NCBI GenBank assembly: GCA_009845995.1
Contig: VXYK01000046.1
Coordinates: forward strand, 28,431-92,430
Direction: 5' to 3'
DNA length: 64,000 bases
Source of the DNA: Acidimicrobiaceae bacterium
GTDB taxonomy: Bacteria > Actinomycetota > Acidimicrobiia > Acidimicrobiales > Aldehydirespiratoraceae
Shown here: one piece after another, positions 27,594-36,531 of the stretch
Layout of the letters: each line of letters starts with the position of its first letter
How positions within the stretch are numbered: position 1 is the first letter of the stretch
Notes under the pieces: model-generated
What the model was told of the DNA's origin: nothing
Database searches by the model: none
What the model saw: the letters and a program-made list of their open reading frames with translations, nothing else
Program-made: the position numbers and the translations under genes

Positions 27594-28114
27594 CCCTCCG
27601 AGCTCTGCTTGCCTTTTGAGAAGACCGCTCGCAGATCTTCGAGACCGGCGGGGAGTTCGATCGGAGGGTCAGGCAACTGTTCGACGCCGCGATCGGTGAG
27701 CCAGCGCGCCATGGAATCCATATCGTCGCTCCAGGAACGCGGGTCGCCCATCATCACCTCGTAGAGCTCAACGCCTTCGGGGCCCGCGACGAACGGACCG
27801 AATGAAGCTCCAAGCGGCAGTTCAATATGGCCGCCTGGCCCGAGTTCCACATCGCCGCAGGTAAAGGACCCAGACAAGACAGTGAGTGTGTGCGGGCTGT
27901 AGTGCCCGTGATGGCGCACGATCATGCCCGGATCCCAACGCGCGAACAATGCCAGGTAGAGCGGATCTACCGAGAAAGCCACCCATTTCTCCCAGACATG
28001 GGACTCCGAACCATCGGCGTTGCGCTGGCTGCGCACCGCGATGAAGGGAATGTCACCATCGTCGATGTTGGTGAAAGTGGGTTCCAGTCCCGCAATGCGC
28101 GGCGTGTCGCTCAT
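27590..28114 (-). CDS. cupin-domain protein
   Basis: A 174-residue protein with a single cupin barrel. It has the metal-site pattern in MIVRHHGHYSPHTLTVLSGS (His-x-His cluster followed by a gap and HTLTVL) and the second strand pair VELGPGGHIELPLGASFGPFVAG. The closing Glu/His elements are consistent with a metal-binding cupin. It lies 20 bases after the Dyp peroxidase gene and overlaps the DUF7064-like gene, so it belongs to a five-gene operon. The reaction is unknown. Confidence 0.75.
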   Translation of the reverse strand: MSDTPRIAGLEPTFTNIDDGDIPFIAVRSQRNADGSESHVWEKWVAFSVDPLYLALFARWDPGMIVRHHGHYSPHTLTVLSGSFTCGDVELGPGGHIELPLGASFGPFVAGPEGVELYEVMMGDPRSWSDDMDSMARWLTDRGVEQLPDPPIELPAGLEDLRAVFSKGKQSSEG

Positions 28115-28134
28115 CTGCGGTCTGTGCCGCGAAC

Positions 28135-29046
28135 CTAGGCGAGTGCTGCTTCGAGCGCTTCTACAGAAGGAGCGAAGTAGAACGAACCAGAGGCTGGGGT
28201 GGAGTAAGCGGTTATGGCGTCGAGTGCCTGGCCATTTATTCCGTACATGGCCTCCATGCGCTCACGCATCGGCGCCTGAGTCTTGCAGAAGCCCATGAAA
28301 TAGAGGCCGACGGTGCCCTCGTGAAACGCATAGGGGGTGGAGCGGCGAACCATCTCGCCCCGCTTGGGGGTTGACTCATCAGCGGTGGCGCCTTCACGGA
28401 GTTCGACGTGGGACAGATGCGAAGTGGGGACCTGAGTGTCGAGCTTGACCGAGTCGGGTTTCGTGCGACCGAAGGTGTTCTCCTCCTCTTCAAGTGAGAG
28501 CGTGGCCCAGTAGTCCATGTCGTGCACCCAACGCTGAGCGATGCAGTAGCTGCCACCTTCGCCCGGCTGGCCGTCGTCGACGATGCCGCGGTCTTTCTGG
28601 TCTTCGGGCTCTGGATTGCCGGTGCCGTCGATGTGACCAGTCAAGTCGAGACTGTTCTTGTAGATGAACGTCGGGGTCTCACGTGCCACCTCGAGGTGCC
28701 CCGCCACCGCCTTGCGGAAGGTGTGCTGCACCTCCCAGATCAGATCCTTGTCGGCGTGATGGAGCCACATGAGGAGTTCCTCCTGGGTTCCCTTGGCGAC
28801 GCGGGAACCGTCCGGTGATTCGTATCCGGGGTATGCCTGGAAGTCGTCGGTTTCGATTCCGAGGTCGTCAGCGAGGGTCGGACCGACGAGAACGCAAAGG
28901 TTGACCCCCTGTGCCGCGGCGTCGGCAAGACTGTCCTTGATTGCGCTCTTGATGAGACCGAGATCGGCGTTTTCGGTACGGCTCATGTGCACGTACCACT
29001 GGTACTTCTGAAGATCCATGAGGATCGCGGGCTGCGAAGTTGCCAT
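28135..29046 (-). CDS. Dyp-type heme peroxidase
   Basis: A 303-residue peroxidase starting at ATG 29046 (MATSQPAILMDLQ). The family GxxDG motif is GHIDGTGNPE with the distal Asp at D140; the proximal heme His is in the SHLSH segment (H210 or H213), and the distal Arg is in RRSTPY (about R235). No signal peptide is visible, so the enzyme is cytoplasmic unless packaged into an encapsulin shell; no encapsulin gene is in view. Dyp enzymes oxidise dyes, phenolics or porphyrins with H2O2. It heads the operon running to DUF6285. Confidence 0.92.
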   Translation of the reverse strand: MATSQPAILMDLQKYQWYVHMSRTENADLGLIKSAIKDSLADAAAQGVNLCVLVGPTLADDLGIETDDFQAYPGYESPDGSRVAKGTQEELLMWLHHADKDLIWEVQHTFRKAVAGHLEVARETPTFIYKNSLDLTGHIDGTGNPEPEDQKDRGIVDDGQPGEGGSYCIAQRWVHDMDYWATLSLEEEENTFGRTKPDSVKLDTQVPTSHLSHVELREGATADESTPKRGEMVRRSTPYAFHEGTVGLYFMGFCKTQAPMRERMEAMYGINGQALDAITAYSTPASGSFYFAPSVEALEAALA

Positions 29047-29158
29047 TAGATGATTCCTCTGTCGATTAGTGGTGAATGACGATTCTGAGGCTAGACGATT
29101 GATACCCGCCCGAGGCAAGGCAAGTCCCGTATTTTGTCGAATCTTCTAGGTACAACGT

Positions 29159-29890
29159 CTAGTTGACGGCGCCCACGACGGTGAAGCCGTCTTCGCCGAA
29201 ACCGACTTCGACGCCGCGGTTGATTGAAATCCAGTCGCGGGCCTCAAGATAGGGGCGGAAAGTGCTGGCGATGGCCAGTTCGTCGGCCTTGGTCTTGGGA
29301 CGCTGGATCTCATAGAGATGCGGGAACTCGAGCCAGCCGCAGACAGTGTCCCAGAGGCGCAGCGCCGCGTCGTCGAGGGGCGGATCCACCAACACCGGGC
29401 CGAAGATCGTCTGCTCGCTGCCGTCGTCGTTGTCGAAGAACAAGGTCGGGACCCCGTATCCCGACGCGGCGACAACCTTGTCGTGTTCGGCTTTCACTTC
29501 GTCGTGGGTGGTCGGGTCGGCAATCGCCGCGTCGACAATGCCCGGGTCAAGCCCGATCTGGGACAGCAGGTGCCGGGCCACGTCGGGTTCGTGCGGTTTG
29601 TTGCCGTCTTCGTGCAACGCTTTGCCCGCCGCTGCGTACCAAGCGTCGAGATGGGCCATGTCTGTTCGCCGCAGCGCCGCACCGATGCGCATCATCGACC
29701 AGCCATAAGACCATTCACGTTCCCACGGATGCTTCTTGCCCTCGACCCTGTTGATCTCCTCGAGGCTGAAGAACCGCCAGTTGATCGTGAGGTCGGTCTG
29801 CTCGCGGACGGCCCGTATCCAGCGTGAAGTCTGGTAGGCGTACGGGCACATGACATCGAAGTGGAAGTCCACGCGAGTAGGTCGATCCAT
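29159..29890 (-). CDS. DsbA-family oxidoreductase, mycothiol-dependent (Rv2466c-like)
   Basis: A 243-residue thioredoxin-fold protein starting at ATG 29890 ([20 protein letters not shown]). The active-site region [13 protein letters not shown] matches the CPWxWxTSRW of the mycothiol-dependent nitroreductase Rv2466c, and the C-terminal part with [24 protein letters not shown] and PHLYEIQR also fits that family. The second active-site Cys is Ala (C15-P-Y-A18), so it would need an external thiol such as mycothiol, which mshC in this window can help supply. The much longer frame to 31192 is antisense to trpB2 and is not real. Confidence 0.82.
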   Translation of the reverse strand: MDRPTRVDFHFDVMCPYAYQTSRWIRAVREQTDLTINWRFFSLEEINRVEGKKHPWEREWSYGWSMMRIGAALRRTDMAHLDAWYAAAGKALHEDGNKPHEPDVARHLLSQIGLDPGIVDAAIADPTTHDEVKAEHDKVVAASGYGVPTLFFDNDDGSEQTIFGPVLVDPPLDDAALRLWDTVCGWLEFPHLYEIQRPKTKADELAIASTFRPYLEARDWISINRGVEVGFGEDGFTVVGAVN

Positions 29891-29928
29891 GACAAGGACC
29901 TTATTGCGTTCAGTCAAGCGAGACACCG

Positions 29929-29951
29929 TCCATCCGATCACTGCGGATGGA
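29929..29951. promoter_or_regulatory. 8-7-8 inverted repeat in the DsbA/TrpB2 divergent promoter region
   Basis: TCCATCCG (29929-29936) and CGGATGGA (29944-29951) are perfect inverted arms around a 7-base loop. The repeat sits between two divergent genes and could be an operator or an RNA hairpin in the trpB2 leader. No known regulator site is recognised. Confidence 0.4.
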
Positions 29952-30025
29952 ACTCGCCGTGTAGAGACCTCTTGGGATATTGTCCAGCGCTGACCGACGA
30001 TGATCGCAACGAAAGGAATCAGGCC

Positions 30026-31390
30026 ATGGCAGACGACTATTACCGGGTGAACTTGCCGGAGTCGGAACTCCCGACCCAGTGGTACAACGTGATCCCGGAT
30101 CTGCCCGCACCTCCACCGCCGCCGCTGCATCCCGGCACTCTGGAACCCGCTGGACCTGAAGATCTCGCCCCGCTGTTCCCCATGGCGCTGATACTCCAGG
30201 AGGTCAGCAGCGACTCCTACATCGACATCCCAGGCGGGGTGCTCGATGTGCTGCGTCTCTGGCGACCCAGTCCGCTGTTCCGCGCGCGGCGACTTGAAAA
30301 AGCGCTCGATACGCCCGCAAAGATCTTCTACAAGTACGAAGGGGTCAGTCCTGCTGGTTCCCACAAACCCAACACCGCGGTCCCTCAGGCCTACTACAAC
30401 AACGCCGAGGGCGTTACCAAGCTCACAACCGAGACCGGGGCAGGGCAATGGGGCAGCGCCTTGGCTTTCGCCTGTTCGCAATACGGCATGGAATGCGAAG
30501 TGTGGCAAGTGGCTGCCTCCTACTGCCAGAAGCCGTATCGCAAGACCATGATGGAACTGTGGGGCGCGAAGGTGCACTCCAGCCCCTCGCCGGTCACCGA
30601 TTTCGGTCGAGAGTTGTTGGCGGCGGACCCCGACCATCCCGGTTCGCTCGGCATCGCCATCTCCGAAGCTGTGTCGGTGGCGGCCGCGGACCCTGCGGTT
30701 CGCTACTCGCTCGGCAGCGTCTTGAATCATGTGCTGATGCACCAGACAGTCATCGGCGAAGAGGCCCTTCGTCAGCTGGCCATGGTGGGCGAAACCCCAG
30801 ACCTGCTTGTGGGCTGCACCGGCGGCGGCTCCAACTTCGGTGGACTGGCTCTGCCGTTCCTGCGAGAGAAGCTCGCCGGCAACATGGCGCCGACAATCCG
30901 CTGTGTCGAGCCTGCTTCGTGCCCGACTTTGACCAAGGGCGAATACCGCTACGACTTCGGCGACACCGCCTGTTCCACTCCCCTGTTCAAGATGCACACA
31001 TTGGGGCACGGATTCATCCCCGCAGCCATCCACGCAGGAGGGTTGAGGTACCACGGCATGTCGCCTCTGGTGTCGCACATTCACGACCTGGGCCTCACCG
31101 AGGCCGTCGCAATTCCCCAGAGCGAGTGCTTCGCAGCCGGATTGCAGTTTGCGCGCACCGAGGGCATCGTGCCCGCTCCTGAACCCACCCACGCCCTCGC
31201 CGCGACCATCCGCGAGGCTCTGACGTGCAAGGAGTCAGGAGAGTCCAGGACGATCCTCACCGCGATGTGCGGCCACGGACACCTCGACCTCTCGGCCTAT
31301 GAGTCCTACATCTCTGGTGCCGTGAGCGATTTCGACCTCTCCGATGAGGCCATCGCCGCGTCCTTGAGCAGCGTTCCCGTTCTCAGCTGA
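30026..31390 (+). CDS. trpB2: TrpB2-type tryptophan synthase beta-like enzyme
   Basis: A PLP enzyme of 454 residues starting at ATG 30026, preceded by AAAGGA. The PLP lysine is K114 in GSHKPNTAV, and the phosphate-binding loop is [11 protein letters not shown]. The N-terminal extension and the overall length identify the TrpB2 subfamily, which condenses indole and serine without depending on TrpA. No other trp genes are adjacent, which is typical for TrpB2. It may salvage indole or act on another aromatic acceptor. A frame reaching upstream to 29861 overlaps the divergent gene and was not used. Confidence 0.93.
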   Translation: MADDYYRVNLPESELPTQWYNVIPDLPAPPPPPLHPGTLEPAGPEDLAPLFPMALILQEVSSDSYIDIPGGVLDVLRLWRPSPLFRARRLEKALDTPAKIFYKYEGVSPAGSHKPNTAVPQAYYNNAEGVTKLTTETGAGQWGSALAFACSQYGMECEVWQVAASYCQKPYRKTMMELWGAKVHSSPSPVTDFGRELLAADPDHPGSLGIAISEAVSVAAADPAVRYSLGSVLNHVLMHQTVIGEEALRQLAMVGETPDLLVGCTGGGSNFGGLALPFLREKLAGNMAPTIRCVEPASCPTLTKGEYRYDFGDTACSTPLFKMHTLGHGFIPAAIHAGGLRYHGMSPLVSHIHDLGLTEAVAIPQSECFAAGLQFARTEGIVPAPEPTHALAATIREALTCKESGESRTILTAMCGHGHLDLSAYESYISGAVSDFDLSDEAIAASLSSVPVLS

Positions 31391-31407
31391 GACCCAGTAG
31401 AACCAGG

Positions 31408-32823
31408 TCAGGTTTTCGGGACCAAATCGAAAAGCACCCGGGTTCCCCCCTTGAGTTCTGATCGTCGGCGAACGTCGAAGCGCTCGTTGATCTGCGTCTC
31501 TATGACGGCGAGCGTGTAAGCGTCATGGGTGCCCGCGCGCTTGTGGCTCTTCAGTTCTTTCACCATCCAGTCTGATTCTGTCGGCACCTCCAAGACCACC
31601 TCAGCGCTGAGTTCATAGAGAAAATCGAGAATCGCCGCGGTTGGCACGTTGTGGGTGAGCGCCAGGTGGTGAATGACCGCGAGAGCGAGCACCAATTCTG
31701 GTCTTGAACGCTCGGTGAGGGCAGGACGCTCCACGCCCCGCCAACCGATGCCGGGGGTCGGGTCCGCAAAGTTGACCACCAGCGGAATGACGCCTTCGGT
31801 ACCGTCTTCGCGAAGTGTGCGGTACAGGCGGTCTACGACCAGCGCATCGGCATCCATGGCCAGCACAAGTTCGGCGTTCTCAGCTGCGATCCGACTGAAC
31901 ATGCCGTCGTTGGCACCGATGTCCCAGACATGAGACCGATGGCGTTGCACCACGACTTCACCGACGAAGTCGGCTTTGCTCTGCAGGTCACTCGATGGGT
32001 AGTGGCTTCGCTGCGAGTAGTCAGCCCATGCCGAATCGGAACGATTCCAACTCAGGTTGTCGACCAACTTGCGGAGCCGGTCGACCAAGCCGACGTAGAT
32101 CTTCTTGTTGTACCCGGCCTTTTTCAAATCGTCGACGGTGCCCGCAGATCCTCCGCTGAATCGTCTGTCAGCCTTGGCGTGCAACCACACATGAGGGATC
32201 AGGCCTTTGCTGGCGTGGCGGCGGCCTTGGAGCACCCTTCGAGCCTGTTCTGGGGTGATGCCGTCGACCGCGCCCCGCATCCATGGCTGGTGTGGGAGAT
32301 CCTTGTAAGCCGTGAACATCAACGGGTATAGGAACATCTGACAGAACTGCCGGTAGCCCCACCAAGGCTCGCCTGCTCTGTAGCGCTCAAATGAGCTGAG
32401 GTCGATGAAAGTCGGCTTCGCGCCGACAAACTGGACGTTGTACGGCGTGGCGTCCTTGCTGGTCATGTCCTCGTCGATCGCTGCTCGCACCAGCTTGAGG
32501 GTGAGATTCGCCGCGTCCTGCAGCATGGAGAACGACCATTCGTGGGCGTATGTGATCACCTCAACGGGTTCATGTTCGAGCACCAAAGCCCACTCGGACC
32601 CATCCGGGGAGGTCGCTTCAACCGGCTCGCTTTTGACCAGATCGCCGGCCGTGCATGCGCCTCGATAGAAACTCGTCGCGCTCAATGCGGCGAAATCGGC
32701 TGACGCGGCCTCGTTGAGACCTCGCAGCACGCGGCTGCCGTCGCGCCACACCCGCGAGTCTGGATCCCGAAACGATCCGCTGTCGTAGCTAACCGCCTCC
32801 GGGCCGCTACCCGGGGTCATCAC
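31408..32823 (-). CDS. class I SAM-dependent methyltransferase
   Basis: A 471-residue protein. The C-terminal half is a Rossmann methyltransferase with motif I VWDIGANDGMFSR (about residue 303), an acidic motif II (VLAMDADALVVDRL) and LVLALAVIHHLALTHN. The N-terminal half (SFYRGACTAGDLVKSEPV, DATPYNVQFVGAKPTFIDLSSF) has a kinase-like DxTPxNxxF-x-FIDLSSF element, so it may carry a degenerate protein-kinase-like region. The combination resembles methyltransferases near cell-envelope glycan genes. It overlaps the small YLDP-type gene by four bases; the substrate is unknown. Confidence 0.8.
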   Translation of the reverse strand: MMTPGSGPEAVSYDSGSFRDPDSRVWRDGSRVLRGLNEAASADFAALSATSFYRGACTAGDLVKSEPVEATSPDGSEWALVLEHEPVEVITYAHEWSFSMLQDAANLTLKLVRAAIDEDMTSKDATPYNVQFVGAKPTFIDLSSFERYRAGEPWWGYRQFCQMFLYPLMFTAYKDLPHQPWMRGAVDGITPEQARRVLQGRRHASKGLIPHVWLHAKADRRFSGGSAGTVDDLKKAGYNKKIYVGLVDRLRKLVDNLSWNRSDSAWADYSQRSHYPSSDLQSKADFVGEVVVQRHRSHVWDIGANDGMFSRIAAENAELVLAMDADALVVDRLYRTLREDGTEGVIPLVVNFADPTPGIGWRGVERPALTERSRPELVLALAVIHHLALTHNVPTAAILDFLYELSAEVVLEVPTESDWMVKELKSHKRAGTHDAYTLAVIETQINERFDVRRRSELKGGTRVLFDLVPKT

Positions 32824-33023
32824 TGGGCGATTTCGTCGGGCCCGCCGACTCCTTCAGAGCCGTCTGTTTCTTCGTAAATCGGGGTTTCTTTTGAGGATTT
32901 GCTCTTGCCGAACCCCAACTTGGACAGCACGGCTCTGCCCGCAACCGCGATACCGGCGCCGCCTGCTGCCACCGCGCCGATGATCGCGCTGCCAGATGCC
33001 GGGTCCAGATAAGCGCTGTTCAT
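32820..33023 (-). CDS. small YLDPxSGS membrane-associated protein
   Basis: A 67-residue protein with YLDPASGSAIIGAVAAGGAGIAVAGR near its start (given by its ends YLDPASGS and AVAGR), forming one hydrophobic segment, then a basic stretch KLGFGKSKSSK and an acidic tail. Very short proteins with a YLDPGSGS element next to one membrane helix are widespread beside cell-envelope glycan genes, and I know of no defined biochemical role. GGGGGTG lies upstream of its ATG. It is translationally coupled to the methyltransferase through an ATGA overlap at 32820-32823. Confidence 0.72.
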   Translation of the reverse strand: MNSAYLDPASGSAIIGAVAAGGAGIAVAGRAVLSKLGFGKSKSSKETPIYEETDGSEGVGGPDEIAQ

Positions 33024-33043
33024 CGGTATTTCACCCCCATTTT

Positions 33044-33056
33044 GGTTCCCGGAACC
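33044..33056. promoter_or_regulatory. perfect 6-1-6 palindrome upstream of the YLDP gene
   Basis: GGTTCC and GGAACC flank a single C, 21 bases upstream of the ATG at 33023 in the gap between two divergent genes. It could be a repressor site; no regulator is assigned. Confidence 0.35.
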
Positions 33057-33146
33057 CTAACAGGAGCACGAAAGCAAGCGCCATTGTCAACTCGACCTCG
33101 CGCTTCGTCTTGGATGGTCACGCGTGGCGGTGGAAAGGTATCGGAC

Positions 33147-33206
33147 ATGAATCCCAAGGAACGCCGGGCTGTCGGCCACGTCGTGTGTCGGCTTGGGGTG
33201 CGTTGA
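33147..33206 (+). other. possible 19-codon leader ORF before the alpha/beta hydrolase
   Basis: ATG at 33147 follows GGAAAGG at a suitable distance and opens a 19-residue frame (MNPKERRAVGHVVCRLGVR). Its TGA (33204-33206) overlaps the hydrolase ATG at 33206. The peptide is basic with no evident homology. It may be a translation-coupling leader; the better ribosome-binding site belongs to it. Confidence 0.4.
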
Positions 33207-33874
33207 TGGCTCCGCCTGTCGTTTTGATCCACGGGTTCGCGACTTCCACCGAACGGACCTGGCGGGAACCTGGTTGGTTCGACCTGCTCAAAGACGCCCG
33301 TCGTCGTGCCATCGGCATCGACCTGTTGGGCCACGGCGACGCGCCCAAACCCACCGACCCCGAGGCCTATGACGACCTCGTGACACCTGTGCTGGAGAAG
33401 TTCCCCAACGCACCCGCCGACGTGATCGGCTACTCGCTCGGGGCTCACACAGCGCTGGGTATCGCCATGTCGCATCCAGAACGCGTGAACCGGTTGGTCC
33501 TCGCCGCGATCGGACGCAACGTGGTCGATTTCGGCGACAGCACTCCTCTGGAAGGCAACGTGGTGGAAGGCAACGTGGAAGCGCGGTTCGAAGCGTTGAT
33601 AGCCGCTCCGGGCAACGACCCCGCCGCGCTGCGAGCCTGCCTCACACGAGAACGACGGCCTTTCACTGTTGAACAGTTGGGGACGGTTCAGGCACCTTGC
33701 TTGATCGTCGTCGGGAGCGAGGACTTCTCCGGGCCACCAGAGCCTCTCGCCGATGCGCTACCCGACGCCGCGGTCAAAATACTCCCGGGCATCGACCACT
33801 TCGGATTGCCCAAACAGTTCGGTTTCATCGACGCCGCCCTTGAGTTCATCGACGCCGTACCCCAATGGGATTGA
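33206..33874 (+). CDS. alpha/beta hydrolase
   Basis: A 222-residue hydrolase. The oxyanion-hole strand is VVLIHGFATS, the nucleophile elbow GYSLGAH, the acidic residue in VGSEDFSGP and the catalytic His in GIDHFG, so the full Ser-Asp-His triad is present. There is no signal peptide. The start at 33206 is the first position giving the conserved PPVVLIHGF strand; the longer frame from 32996 crosses the divergent promoter region. The substrate is unknown. It precedes the sulfatase-like gene by 50 bases on the same strand. Confidence 0.85.
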   Translation: MAPPVVLIHGFATSTERTWREPGWFDLLKDARRRAIGIDLLGHGDAPKPTDPEAYDDLVTPVLEKFPNAPADVIGYSLGAHTALGIAMSHPERVNRLVLAAIGRNVVDFGDSTPLEGNVVEGNVEARFEALIAAPGNDPAALRACLTRERRPFTVEQLGTVQAPCLIVVGSEDFSGPPEPLADALPDAAVKILPGIDHFGLPKQFGFIDAALEFIDAVPQWD

Positions 33875-33924
33875 TCGCTCAATAGCCGGGTCAAGGCGCT
33901 GGTTTCTGTGCGGTAGCGGCGCTC

Positions 33925-36525
33925 GTGGGTCACACTTCTCGTGTGAAGACGTTGCTGTGGCGAATGGTGCATTTGCTGGTGCTGGCAACCTTGGCGATCA
34001 GCCAACCGTTGCTGGGCATCCTCGGCGAGAACCCGACTTTCTTCACTGCGCATTCAAGCTCGCCGGGTCAGATCGTTGTCTTCGCGGTCATCACTGCGCT
34101 CGCGCCTGCTGTCTTGCTCAGCGCGGCAATGCTCGCCGGCCACGCCCGCTCGGAGCGTTTCGGTCAGCACATCTTTCAGGGCGCAATGACGGCGCTGACC
34201 TTCTTGTTCGTCATCCAGGTCGTGGATGTGATCGGTGGATTGGCTTGGCTCGTATTTGCTGTCGCTATTGCCTGCACGTACGGCCTGATGACGCTCTATG
34301 TAAGACACGAACGGGTGCGCTCAGCGGTATCGGTGTTGGCTGTGCTGCCGCCTGTCGTCGTCGCCTATTTCTTGTTTGTCTCCCCTGCCAACAGCGTCGT
34401 CTTCCCAGACGAGGTTGAGGCGGTAACGCTTGAAACGCTGCTCGGCGCAGACCTGGACGACCTCTCCGGTCCGTCAGATCAAGACCGACGCGAGAGCGCA
34501 GTCACAGACCAGGTCGCCCCAGCCGATGGCAGCACGAGCCAAGACGAATCCGCCAACGCTGCGGACAGCCCGGACACCACCGAGCAGGTCTCGCTGGTCG
34601 AGCGACTGAACAACCGGTTTCCGCCGATCTATCTGCTCGTGTTCGACGAGTTGCCATGGCATTCACTGCTCGACGAAGCAGGTCAGATCGACTCGGTCCG
34701 TTATCCCAATTTCGCTCGACTGGGCGAAACTTCACATGTCTTCAACAACGCGACGACGGATGGATTCACCACCGAGTTGGCGGTGCCTGCCTTGCTGTCC
34801 AGCACGCTGGAGCCTCGGGCCGCGCCGGTTTATTCGATGTATCCCGACAACCTGTTCACCTTGCTGGGCGGGGTGTACGACGTCTCGTCTTGGGATCCTC
34901 TTGTCGATCTCTGCCCCGACTCTGTGTGCAACGGCTCGGCGCCGGAGCGGGTTCTTGAACTGCTCGCGCTCGACACGACTGATTCCGCCACCACGACTGT
35001 GGCTCCGGCGATCACCGTCTCGGCCAGTCCAGCGACAAATCCGACATCGCCAACCAGAGTTGCCACAACTTCGACACCTGCACCTCTGCCTGAGCTGCCA
35101 GACGACGAAACCGGAGGTCGCAACAATGGTTCGTTGTCGCTGTTGCTCCAAGACGCCGCGATCGTGTTCGGGCATCTCGTAGCGCCGGAAGGTATGGACC
35201 TGGGGCTGCCCTCAATCGGAGCCGGATGGGGCAATTTCGGAAGGGGGTTGACCACGACCGCCCCGACCGCGACCACCAGCACAACCACGACCACCACGAC
35301 GACTGCCCAAGAATCAACGCCCACTACAGGAACCACGCCGAGAACTACTCAGACCACGGCCACGACAAGCACTTCGCTTTCTTCGGACACGAGCCAGACC
35401 AAGAGCGCACTCGATATCGCCACCGAGGCGGAGGTCACCGCCGGCACAGATCCCGTAGACCCTGAGCGCATAGCCGCGGAACGAACCGCGTTTCTCGACA
35501 GCCTGATCTCCCTGGACACGCGGGTCTTCGATTTTCGAAGAGAGGTTGCGGCGATCGGGCCACTTGATCTCCCCCGCCTGCACTACCTCCATGCGTTGTT
35601 GCCCCATGTGCCTTGGCGGCTGAGGCCCGACGGCTCGAGCTATGCCGACATCGGTCTTCCGGGGTATTTCTCGAAATGGGACAACGACCGCGTCAAAGCG
35701 CTATTCGGACAGCAACGCCACCTGCTGCAACTCGGCTTCGCCGACCACCTCCTCGGAGAATACCTGGATCGCCTCGAAGCAATCGGAGACCTCGATCGCG
35801 CAATGTTGATCGTCACCGCGGACCACGGAGTGTCCTTTGTAGCGGGCGAACGATCAAGGGGCGTGAACGAGGTCAACGTGGGTGGAATAGCGGGTGTACC
35901 GCTGCTGTTCAAAGAACCGGGACAGAGGACTGGGACGGTTCAAGCCCAACCTGTGCGGCTTGTCGACATCGTGCCCACAATCGCAGCGCTGCTCGAAGTT
36001 GAAGTGCCATGGGCAGTCGCGGGGCAGGACATGTTCCGCCCTCAGGCGGCCCCGGACCGTGCGGTAGGCGGAACTGGCGGCTCGGTGAAGGTGCCGGAGA
36101 ATTTCACGACGATCACCGACGAACTGGCGGCAGACATGCACGAAGTGTTCGGTGACGGCCACTCGGGCAGCCTTTACGGACTCGGCGGGGCACATCACTT
36201 GATCGGAACTCGGGCGCTGGACAATGCCACTGAATCGTCAGCACATTGCTGGGTCTATGAACGGCCCACGTCGATTCCCGAAGCTGACGGGTCGATTGGC
36301 TATGTGTTCGGGCTGATCGACGCCCCGCCCACCGGTGATCCGATCGCGTTCGCGATCGTGGTGGACGGCGTCGTGGCTGGTACAGCGCGGTCCTTCGGAG
36401 ACGGCCCGCCGCACCGTGTGTTCGCCATCGGCGATTCACAGTATTGGCGGGGTGCAGACCCAGTCGTTGAACTTCACGAGATCGTCAATTCACGCCTCGC
36501 TCCAATCCCAGCTTGCGCAGGGTGA
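33925..36525 (+). CDS. membrane-anchored sulfatase/phosphoglycerol-transferase-like protein
   Basis: An 866-residue protein with about five N-terminal membrane helices (to about residue 155), a linker, and an extracytoplasmic alkaline-phosphatase-superfamily domain. That domain opens with PPIYLLVFDELPW and continues to TADHGVSF and GVPLLFKEPGQ, the metal-binding Asp/His positions of sulfatases and LTA synthases. The domain is interrupted by two Thr/Ser/Pro-rich stretches (about 350-390 and 440-500), probably surface-exposed flexible insertions. Start codons are GTG 33925 or GTG 33943 (VKTLLWR). It may transfer or remove phosphoglycerol or sulfate groups on envelope glycans; this is inferred from fold and topology. 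Confidence 0.78.
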   Translation: MGHTSRVKTLLWRMVHLLVLATLAISQPLLGILGENPTFFTAHSSSPGQIVVFAVITALAPAVLLSAAMLAGHARSERFGQHIFQGAMTALTFLFVIQVVDVIGGLAWLVFAVAIACTYGLMTLYVRHERVRSAVSVLAVLPPVVVAYFLFVSPANSVVFPDEVEAVTLETLLGADLDDLSGPSDQDRRESAVTDQVAPADGSTSQDESANAADSPDTTEQVSLVERLNNRFPPIYLLVFDELPWHSLLDEAGQIDSVRYPNFARLGETSHVFNNATTDGFTTELAVPALLSSTLEPRAAPVYSMYPDNLFTLLGGVYDVSSWDPLVDLCPDSVCNGSAPERVLELLALDTTDSATTTVAPAITVSASPATNPTSPTRVATTSTPAPLPELPDDETGGRNNGSLSLLLQDAAIVFGHLVAPEGMDLGLPSIGAGWGNFGRGLTTTAPTATTSTTTTTTTTAQESTPTTGTTPRTTQTTATTSTSLSSDTSQTKSALDIATEAEVTAGTDPVDPERIAAERTAFLDSLISLDTRVFDFRREVAAIGPLDLPRLHYLHALLPHVPWRLRPDGSSYADIGLPGYFSKWDNDRVKALFGQQRHLLQLGFADHLLGEYLDRLEAIGDLDRAMLIVTADHGVSFVAGERSRGVNEVNVGGIAGVPLLFKEPGQRTGTVQAQPVRLVDIVPTIAALLEVEVPWAVAGQDMFRPQAAPDRAVGGTGGSVKVPENFTTITDELAADMHEVFGDGHSGSLYGLGGAHHLIGTRALDNATESSAHCWVYERPTSIPEADGSIGYVFGLIDAPPTGDPIAFAIVVDGVVAGTARSFGDGPPHRVFAIGDSQYWRGADPVVELHEIVNSRLAPIPACAG

Positions 36526-36531
36526 TCGGGC

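Noticed and set aside
29900..31192. Minus-strand extension of the DsbA-like frame to 677 residues
   Set aside because: The extension is antisense to trpB2 over its whole length and encodes low-complexity sequence; the real start is ATG 29890 at the thioredoxin fold.
35255..35400. Repetitive ACC/ACG stretch that could look like a minisatellite or CRISPR
   Set aside because: It is in frame and encodes a Thr/Ser-rich linker of the sulfatase-like protein; there are no unit repeats with spacers.
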